Source: Xenorhabdus stockiae
Lineage (GTDB): Bacteria; Pseudomonadota; Gammaproteobacteria; Enterobacterales; Enterobacteriaceae
DNA length: 64,000 nt
Direction: 5' to 3'
NCBI RefSeq assembly: GCF_002632825.1
Contig: NZ_NJAJ01000011.1
Location: forward strand, 79,612-143,611
Shown in pieces: positions 57,924-64,000 of the stretch; position 1 is the stretch's first letter; each line of letters opens with the position of its first letter. The notes beneath the pieces are model-generated. The model searched no databases and had not been told where the DNA came from. It worked only from the letters and a program-made list of their open reading frames with translations. The position numbers and the translations under genes were made by a program.

Positions 57924-58634
57924 TTATTCCGTTCCGAATTCGTTTATCTGGCGGGTGCGATAGCGGTTTTCTCCCGCTAAAGAAATACCGTCTACCCAAG
58001 TTCGATTAATCATCGGGTGCGCTTCATGGGTGGGGCCGAAGTCAGAATCAGGGTGATAGACCATAATTCTCAGCGGGGTATCATCAGTATGGAAGCTGTG
58101 AATTTCGTCTGTTGGCAGTAAGAATATTCCTCCGGCTATCAGGTCGGTTTTCGACTTTTCAGTCAGACAGTAGCCTGCACCTTCAATGACGATCCCGATC
58201 CGAACTGAAGGATGGGTATGGGCTGTTTGATTCAGCCTTGGTGGAACATACAGGTAGTTTAGACAGGGATCTCCCTTAAGTGGCGGCGATATGAGAAGGC
58301 TATCGGAACAGCCATCTATGTATTTCAGTCGTCCCAGTCGTTCCACTGGCCCGCCAAATGACAGGAAGCCTTTGTAGCCATTTCTGATGCAAATCAAACC
58401 GACAAAGGGAGAAAGTTCCGCAGGCCCGGGAATGGAAAAGTACATCCCCTCGCGTAGTTGTTGTGAAGTTCCATTGATGGAGACAGTTAAATCTCCCTGA
58501 TGAACGAATCCATAAGCAGTATTATTCTCTTCGACGTGGATAGTATGTTGACCGCCAGAGATATGCAGAGTTGATGAAAAATTTACGTCCAGATCGTACC
58601 GCGATAGCGGCTGCATGATATCGAATATTTCCAT
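57924..58634 (-). CDS. Bicupin protein (operon gene 1)
   Basis: 236 residues from ATG 58634 (AAGGAA 8 bases upstream). Two beta-barrel halves: ENNTAYGFVHQGDLTVSINGTSQQLREGMYF-like first half (conserved points near residues 35-70) and a second with AHTHPSVRIGIVIEGAG and GGIFLLPTDEIHSFH. The second half keeps His-x-His and the later His, but the glutamate of the classic cupin motif is not in place, so metal binding is uncertain. It may be an isomerase, dioxygenase or sensor. First gene of the operon; the ProRS-like gene starts 7 bases after its stop. Confidence 0.8.
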   Translation of the reverse strand: MEIFDIMQPLSRYDLDVNFSSTLHISGGQHTIHVEENNTAYGFVHQGDLTVSINGTSQQLREGMYFSIPGPAELSPFVGLICIRNGYKGFLSFGGPVERLGRLKYIDGCSDSLLISPPLKGDPCLNYLYVPPRLNQTAHTHPSVRIGIVIEGAGYCLTEKSKTDLIAGGIFLLPTDEIHSFHTDDTPLRIMVYHPDSDFGPTHEAHPMINRTWVDGISLAGENRYRTRQINEFGTE

Positions 58635-59168
58635 AGCAAATTCCTTTAGACTAAGATTTAAAATGTAAATCAGGTTTAATCGGACTAGCATTGTTAACAT
58701 TTCGAAAGATGCTTTTTAATACAGCTCAGTGCGATAAATCGTCAATATTATTTATGCATCACTATCCTTTGTTTTTTATTAAATACGCCCCTGCTTTATT
58801 TAATGATCGGATAAATTCAACACATATGAATAACATTTGCTCATCAAATAAATAACGAACATTTCACCTCCCTTAAAAAATGAGAAATTACTTTGGATTC
58901 AATCTTCAGATTATTTTTAGGTATGGTTTTCAGGAATAATTTCAGGGATTGCCTTGATTTTGGATTTTGAATATTACTTTGGCAGGTATTTTTTTGTTTT
59001 TGAACAAGTGATTGTGGAATTTTTATGCGAAGCGTATCGAAAAAAATGCGACTTATCCTGTTTACGCTGGCATAGCGGCAGTTAACTCCCTATAATCCGC
59101 CAAACATAGCATGAAAGAATGCTATTTTTCCCACTTTATTTTTTCTTTCTAACCAGGTTATTTTTAGT
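58635..59168. other. 534-bp divergent promoter region between the operon and udk
   Basis: AT-rich, no ORF, no ERIC. It should contain the promoter of the seven-gene operon (minus) and of udk (plus). No clear operator palindrome was found by eye. Confidence 0.6.
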
Positions 59169-59810
59169 ATGGCTGATGAAGCACATAAGTGTACAATCGT
59201 AGGCATTGCAGGTGCCTCCGCTTCGGGCAAAAGCCTTATTGCCAACACTCTTTATCGAGAATTACGGGCTCAGGTTGGCGATCATAATATCGGTGTTATC
59301 CCAGAAGATTGTTATTATAAAGACCAAACTAACACCCCGATGGAAGAACGCATTAAAGTCAATTATGACCACCCAAGTTCAATGGATCACGATTTGCTGT
59401 TCGAGCATATTCAGGCATTGAAAGCCGGTAACTCCATTGATTTGCCCCAATATGACTACGCTGAACACACACGAAAATCAAAATCCATCCACTTCGAACC
59501 AAAGCGCGTTATTATCCTTGAAGGTATTCTGTTATTAACAGATAAGCGTTTGCGTCAGGAACTGGACTTCTCTATTTTTGTTGATACACCACTGGATATT
59601 TGCCTGATGCGTCGCATTAAGCGTGACGTAAATGAACGTGGGCGTTCATTGGATTCTGTAATGGAACAGTATAAGAAAACTGTCCGTCCGATGTTCCTGC
59701 AATTCATCGAGCCATCAAAACAATATGCGGATATTATTGTTCCCCGTGGTGGTAAAAACCGTGTGGCTATTGACATACTGAAAGCTAAAATTGGCCAATT
59801 TTGCGAATAA
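59169..59810 (+). CDS. udk: Uridine/cytidine kinase
   Basis: Phosphorylates uridine and cytidine with ATP or GTP in pyrimidine salvage. 213 residues: Walker A GASASGKS near residue 15, [42 protein letters not shown]. The E. coli order udk-dcd-asmA is kept. Confidence 0.96.
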   Translation: MADEAHKCTIVGIAGASASGKSLIANTLYRELRAQVGDHNIGVIPEDCYYKDQTNTPMEERIKVNYDHPSSMDHDLLFEHIQALKAGNSIDLPQYDYAEHTRKSKSIHFEPKRVIILEGILLLTDKRLRQELDFSIFVDTPLDICLMRRIKRDVNERGRSLDSVMEQYKKTVRPMFLQFIEPSKQYADIIVPRGGKNRVAIDILKAKIGQFCE

Positions 59811-59858
59811 CCTGTTAAACAGGTATTCATAAGAATCATCGTACTTTGAGAGGAAGTA

Positions 59859-60440
59859 ATGCGACTCTGTGACCGTGACATTATTAAATGGCTTGATGAA
59901 GGTAAACTGGTAATTACCCCACGTCCTCCCGTCGAACGTATTAATGGGGCAACTGCGGATATTCGCCTTGGGAATCAGTTTCGCGTTTTTCGTGGTCATA
60001 CCGCTGCTTATATTGACTTGAGCGGCCCTAAGGCTGAAGTCAATGCTGCGCTTGATCGTGTCATGAGCGATGAAATAATTTTACCGGATGGGGAAGCTTT
60101 TTTTCTGCATCCCGGTGAATTGGCACTGGCAGTCACACTGGAATCTGTCACATTGCCTGCTAATCTTGTTGGGTGGTTGGATGGTCGATCATCTCTGGCC
60201 CGCCTTGGGCTGATGGTGCATGTTACGGCTCATCGGATCGATCCGGGCTGGCAGGGTCAAATTGTTCTGGAATTCTATAACTCAGGAAAACTGCCATTAG
60301 CTCTGCGCCCTGGAATGGTCATTGGTGCTTTAAGCTTTGAACCGCTTTCAGGTGATGCTGAACGTCCTTATAACCGACGTCAGGATGCCAAATATAAAAA
60401 TCAGAAAGGAGCTGTAGGGAGCCGAATCAGCGAGGACTAA
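59859..60440 (+). CDS. dcd: dCTP deaminase
   Basis: Deaminates dCTP to dUTP, feeding dTTP synthesis. 193 residues with [53 protein letters not shown], the catalytic segment, and the [11 protein letters not shown] tail. GAGGAAG site 6 bases before ATG 59859. Confidence 0.96.
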   Translation: MRLCDRDIIKWLDEGKLVITPRPPVERINGATADIRLGNQFRVFRGHTAAYIDLSGPKAEVNAALDRVMSDEIILPDGEAFFLHPGELALAVTLESVTLPANLVGWLDGRSSLARLGLMVHVTAHRIDPGWQGQIVLEFYNSGKLPLALRPGMVIGALSFEPLSGDAERPYNRRQDAKYKNQKGAVGSRISED

Positions 60441-60468
60441 TCTTTTCTGATGCAGATATCTAGTAAAA

Positions 60469-60596
60469 TATACCTAATGAATTTCGAGTTGCTTCGCGGC
60501 GGCAAGGGAGAGAATCCCCTGGAACATAGATAACTATGTGACTGGGGTGAACGAGCGCAAGCCAACAAAGAGGCAGCTTGAAAGACGAAGGGTATA
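60469..60596. repeat. ERIC element L (128 bp)
   Basis: Full copy in the opposite orientation to K: TATACC start, AATCCCCTGGAACATAG, ACTATGTGACTGGGGTGAAC and AGGCAGCTTGAAAGACGAAG with GGGTATA end. Lies between dcd and asmA. Confidence 0.95.
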
Positions 60597-60644
60597 GTCA
60601 TTTGGTGAAAATAATCATCTTGTGGACATGAGACTGGGGAAGTC

Positions 60645-62498
60645 ATGAAAAGATTGTTGACGACACTCATTATTTTGTTAGTCGTAGTTGTTGCAGGTCT
60701 GACGGCATTAGTCATGTTGATTAATCCGAACGATTTTCGTAACTACATAGTAAAACAAGTACAAAAAAAGAGTGGCTACCAGCTCGTGTTACAGGATGAT
60801 CTGCGTTGGCATGTCTGGCCAAAACTGAGTATTTTAACCGGACAGGTATCACTGACTGCTCCCGGCGCAAAAAAGCCTGCAATTGTGGCAGAAAATATGC
60901 GTCTGGATGTCGAATTATTGCCTCTGTTATCCCATCAGTTGGCGGTTAAGGAAGTCATGCTCAAAGGGGCTGTTTTCCGCCATACACCTGATAGCCAGCC
61001 ACAACAAAAGCCTGAAGCGCCTATTGCACCGGAAAGTGATATTCATTATCCGGTAGAGGGCAATGGTCACAGTTGGAAATTGAATATTGACAGGATCAAA
61101 GTAGAAGACAGTTTGCTAATTTGGCAAACCAACACCCATTCGCAGTTAAACATACGGGATATTAACCTGCTGATGAAGCGTCAGGATCAGCATCATATTA
61201 ATCTTGAGCTTAATAGTAAGATTAATAAAAATCAGCAGGAATTTGCTTTTGAACTTGATGCTGACATTAATATTGCTGATTATCCACAGCATGTAACTGG
61301 CGATATGAATTCGTTTAAATATCAGCTTACAGGTGTTGGTTTACCCTCAGAAGGTATTACTGGGGAGGGTTCAGCTAATGTACGATATGATGCCTTTTCT
61401 TCATTTATTTCGTTACAAAAAATTGCGCTTAAGGTAAATGAGAGCGAATTAGCTGGTGGAGTGGATATTCATCTGAAAGATAAACCGGCCTATTCCATCA
61501 ATTTATCTTCACCCAAATTAAATTTAGATAACCTGCTGGGATGGGATAAATTAGCAAAGAATAGTTTTCAGGAAAAAATTGATTACCGGATGGAAAATAA
61601 CTCGGTAAGGCCAGTGATTGCAAAATCAGTTACACCTTTATCCAATTATGATCTCAGTTTCCTGAAAGAATTTGATGCTCACCTGTTATTTAAAGCAAAT
61701 AAATTTATTTATCAGGGAATGGATATTGATAACTTTGTTTTCAAGGCTGTCAATAACGAAGGAATGGCAAATATCTTAAGGCTGGGTGGTAATGCATTTG
61801 GGGGATATTTTGCGCTTCCTGCAACGGTTGATGCAACGGTCAATCCGGCTAAACTACACGCGAAACCTTTATTACAAAATATTGACTTACAGTCTCTGCT
61901 GAAAGCATTGGATTTACCGTCAGTATTCAGTGGACAGTTAGCGCTGGACGGAGATCTTTTGGGGGAAGGGTATGATGAATATGCCGTCGCTCATTATTGG
62001 CAGGGAGACCTGAACGTTAATCTAAAAAATGCGCGTTTAGATGGGTTGAATATTCCAATGTTGATTCAGCAATCTTTTTCACGAGTAACCGATCAGGTTA
62101 AACAGCCCACGAATACGCAGAGCTTTACTGGCGCACAAAATTTGTCAGTAAAGGCACAACTGGCGCAAGGCGAAATCAAAATTAACGGCCTTTCTGCAAC
62201 TTCTGAGCATTCAAAGATTGAAGGGCAGGGCAAGGCAAACTTACTGAAACAAAATGTTGATGTTGCATTGCTGGTGCAGTTAACTGGTGGCTGGGGGCAA
62301 CAAAATGAGTTAGTCAGCCATTTAGAAAAATTAAAAGTACCATTGCGGATTTATGGTGATTGGAACAATTTGCAATATGCTCTGAATGTTGAACCCATCT
62401 TGCACGATGAATTACAACAAAAAGTTAAACAATCTATAAAGAACTGGTTTGATAATATTGATAGCAGTAAGAATAAGAAAAAAGCCGCAGAGAAATAG
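60645..62498 (+). CDS. asmA: AsmA outer-membrane assembly/lipid-transfer family protein
   Basis: 617 residues. N-terminal signal-anchor (LTTLIILLVVVVAGLTALVMLI), then the AsmA domain: NPNDFRNYIVKQVQKKSGYQLVL, LRWHVWPKLSILTGQVSL, and a C-terminal repeat with YWQGDLNVNLKNARLDGLNI. AsmA-like proteins are bridge-type lipid transporters of the periplasm; loss affects outer-membrane homeostasis. The region after it diverges from E. coli. Confidence 0.94.
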   Translation: MKRLLTTLIILLVVVVAGLTALVMLINPNDFRNYIVKQVQKKSGYQLVLQDDLRWHVWPKLSILTGQVSLTAPGAKKPAIVAENMRLDVELLPLLSHQLAVKEVMLKGAVFRHTPDSQPQQKPEAPIAPESDIHYPVEGNGHSWKLNIDRIKVEDSLLIWQTNTHSQLNIRDINLLMKRQDQHHINLELNSKINKNQQEFAFELDADINIADYPQHVTGDMNSFKYQLTGVGLPSEGITGEGSANVRYDAFSSFISLQKIALKVNESELAGGVDIHLKDKPAYSINLSSPKLNLDNLLGWDKLAKNSFQEKIDYRMENNSVRPVIAKSVTPLSNYDLSFLKEFDAHLLFKANKFIYQGMDIDNFVFKAVNNEGMANILRLGGNAFGGYFALPATVDATVNPAKLHAKPLLQNIDLQSLLKALDLPSVFSGQLALDGDLLGEGYDEYAVAHYWQGDLNVNLKNARLDGLNIPMLIQQSFSRVTDQVKQPTNTQSFTGAQNLSVKAQLAQGEIKINGLSATSEHSKIEGQGKANLLKQNVDVALLVQLTGGWGQQNELVSHLEKLKVPLRIYGDWNNLQYALNVEPILHDELQQKVKQSIKNWFDNIDSSKNKKKAAEK

Positions 62499-62510
62499 AT
62501 AATTTGAGCA

Positions 62511-62544
62511 TCATCAGGTGATTAATTTGCCAATCACCTGATGA
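62511..62544. terminator. Hairpin between asmA and the fibre gene
   Basis: Perfect 13-bp stem TCATCAGGTGATT / AATCACCTGATGA with an 8-base loop, between convergent genes. Confidence 0.7.
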
Positions 62545-62577
62545 GTAATAAAGCGGGTATTTTACTCCCTGCGACTG

Positions 62578-64000
62578 TTAATATCCGGTTACTTCATAAT
62601 AAAACTCAGGAGTCCAGCCTAATTCTGGTGTGGTAACTGATATGGTTAAAGTATCTTTCGATAATCCTACTCCATCCGAATTACTTCTTTGGGTTCTAAC
62701 ATCAGCCAGATGGCTTGGGCCTTGGTTATCGAAATTATTACAAGCGATACTGGCGTGACACGAAATAATGCCATTGGGCAGGCTGACCGGTAACCGTATT
62801 TTGTAATAATTGGTATAGTACGTTACTCCACCGACAATCGATGTGTTTTCTTGCTTAATTGGTGTACCGGCTATCGCTACGCCGCTTATTTGAGTAATTT
62901 TCCCAAGGTTAATGATCGTAGCATCTTGTCCGATTAATTGTGATTCAATTTTTGAACCAATCAAATCACCTAATCCTATATTTTTTACGAACGCGTTTTT
63001 GTCCGGAATATCGGCACCATTCTCATCTTTTGCCAGCCGGCCATTAGCATTTTTAGTGACTTTGTCTAGGCGGGAATCGATCTCGCTTTTATTATAAGTG
63101 CCTACATCTAATGCGGTGAGGGTAATATCTGTTAGTAATGCCTTATTGTTCACTGTACGGGTCAGTGGGACTTTACCATTGACATTATTATTAGCATCAT
63201 TTGCTAGTTTTCTGACGGTATTAATTTGTTGATCAATTTCTCCTTTAGCATAGGTATCTACATCAGATGCGTTCAGCATAATGTCTGTCAATAATGCTTT
63301 ATTATTTATCGTACGGAACACTGGTACTTTGCTATCGGCATTATTATTGGCAGCATTGGCTAGTTCTTTGACGCCATCAATAAGTTGTTCAGTTTCTTCC
63401 TTATCGTAAGCATTTACATCAGACGCTATCAATTTAATATCATTGACTAATTCTTTCCCGTTTATCCGACGGGTTAACGGGACTTTGCTTTCCGCATTGT
63501 TGATGGCGCTGGTGGCATTTTGGTTAGCGGTATCTGCCAGTTTCATTGCCTGTACGATATCCTGCTGAACGGGCGCAATCAGCGCATCGGTTTCGGCCTT
63601 GTTATAGGCATCCACGTCCGCTGCGATCAGGCGGATATCATTGACCAGCTCTTTATGGTTGATCTTACGGGTTAGCGGAACTTTGTTTTCTGCCTCCTTG
63701 ATGGCGGTATCTGCCAGTTTCATTGCCTGTGCGACGTCCTGCTGAACGGGCGCAATCAGCGTATCGGTTTCAGTCTTGTTATAGGCATCCACGTCCGCTG
63801 CGATCAGGCGGATATCATTGACCAGCTCTTTATCATTAATTTTACGGGTTAACGGGACTTTGCTTTCCGCATTGTTGATGGCGCTGGTGGCATTTTGGTT
63901 AGCGGTATCTGCCAGTTTCATTGCCTGCACGATATCCTGCTGAACGGGCGCAATCAGCGCATCGGTTTCGGCCTTGTTATAGGCATCTACGTCCGCTGCG
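62578..64000 (-). CDS. Phage-type tail fibre protein with internal repeats (5' end outside window)
   Basis: The frame is open to the right edge; the ATG at 63930 is internal to a repeat. About 470 residues are visible. The N-terminal part is made of repeats of about 66 or 59 residues, each with VPLTRKIN, KELVNDIRLIAADVDAYNK, ETD, LIAPVQQD and AMKLADTA; the later ones are more diverged (NNKALLTDI). The C-terminal ~170 residues are a different domain (KNIGLGDLIGSKIESQ onwards, ending FYYEVTGY), probably the receptor-binding tip. Repeats of this sort are found in side tail fibres of prophages and R-type particles. No other phage gene is in view. Confidence 0.8.
   Translation of the reverse strand, partial: AADVDAYNKAETDALIAPVQQDIVQAMKLADTANQNATSAINNAESKVPLTRKINDKELVNDIRLIAADVDAYNKTETDTLIAPVQQDVAQAMKLADTAIKEAENKVPLTRKINHKELVNDIRLIAADVDAYNKAETDALIAPVQQDIVQAMKLADTANQNATSAINNAESKVPLTRRINGKELVNDIKLIASDVNAYDKEETEQLIDGVKELANAANNNADSKVPVFRTINNKALLTDIMLNASDVDTYAKGEIDQQINTVRKLANDANNNVNGKVPLTRTVNNKALLTDITLTALDVGTYNKSEIDSRLDKVTKNANGRLAKDENGADIPDKNAFVKNIGLGDLIGSKIESQLIGQDATIINLGKITQISGVAIAGTPIKQENTSIVGGVTYYTNYYKIRLPVSLPNGIISCHASIACNNFDNQGPSHLADVRTQRSNSDGVGLSKDTLTISVTTPELGWTPEFYYEVTGY
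63430..64000. repeat. Tandem DNA repeats in the fibre gene (198- and 177-bp units)
   Basis: The segment GTCCGCTGCGATCAGGCGGA recurs at about 63616 and 63793, and its first ten bases again at the window's right edge (63991); spacings are 177 and 198 bp. The units are nearly identical over most of their length and differ by a 21-bp (7-codon) indel, NQNATSA versus none. More copies probably follow outside the window. Confidence 0.85.

Noticed and set aside
51115..58634. Operon as a toxoflavin-type cluster
   Set aside because: It shares a RibA-type enzyme with that pathway but lacks the methyltransferase, RibD-type and SUMF1-type genes.
63930..63932. Fibre gene starting with the ATG at 63930
   Set aside because: The frame and the repeats continue to the window edge; this methionine recurs inside each repeat.

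Overview
The window is about 64 kb of chromosome from a gammaproteobacterium of the order Enterobacterales. Nearly every backbone protein (UvrB, YvcK, MoaA/C/D/E, RhlE, DusC, DinG, Dps, YbiT, MoeA/B, FolE, MaeA, Cdd, MetG, Udk, Dcd, AsmA) reads as a close relative of its Escherichia coli counterpart. The density of ERIC repeats (twelve recognisable copies, some full length, some internally deleted, some carrying an insert), the moderate GC and a phage-type fibre gene fit the Photorhabdus/Xenorhabdus branch of the Morganellaceae. That genus-level placement is inference.

Layout. Positions 1-34107 follow the E. coli 17-18.7 min order with gaps and insertions: uvrB (5' end cut by the window), yvcK, moaACDE (no moaB), ybhL, a Nudix gene and an unknown AT-rich gene, the drug-efflux operon cecR-ybhGFSR facing rhlE, then dusC, metY, glsB-like, sseA, dinG, dps, rhtA, two GNAT genes (one broken by a 4-base duplication), an MFS/SDR/Gfo-Idh group, ybiT and moeAB. 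From about 34.3 kb the order switches to the E. coli 46-48.5 min region: folE-yeiB, sanA, maeA, cdd, yohJK, metG, mrp, and later udk-dcd-asmA. An extra MFS gene sits between metG and mrp. About 11 kb of accessory DNA separates mrp from udk. The window ends inside a long repeat-containing phage-type fibre gene.

The most interesting region is 51.1-58.6 kb: seven tightly packed minus-strand genes. In transcription order they encode a cupin protein, a class II aminoacyl-tRNA-synthetase (ProRS)-like protein, a GTP cyclohydrolase II with an extra C-terminal domain, a protein with a YbiA-like E-x2-W-Q-x2-K signature, a PaaK-type adenylate-forming ligase, an Ldh_2-family dehydrogenase and an HpaI-family aldolase lacking the usual active-site histidine. 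I do not recognise it as a described pathway. It looks like a small biosynthetic operon that turns GTP into a pyrimidine building block and attaches an activated acid or amino acid. A complete ERIC element has inserted in the middle of the operon and now encodes the last 19 residues of the fourth protein.

How the rest works together: moaACDE (32 kb away from moeAB) supply molybdopterin synthesis, probably under a Moco-sensing leader. ybhGFSR plus CecR form a regulated efflux system. sseA and metY handle sulfur. udk, dcd and cdd are pyrimidine salvage genes flanking the new operon at a distance.
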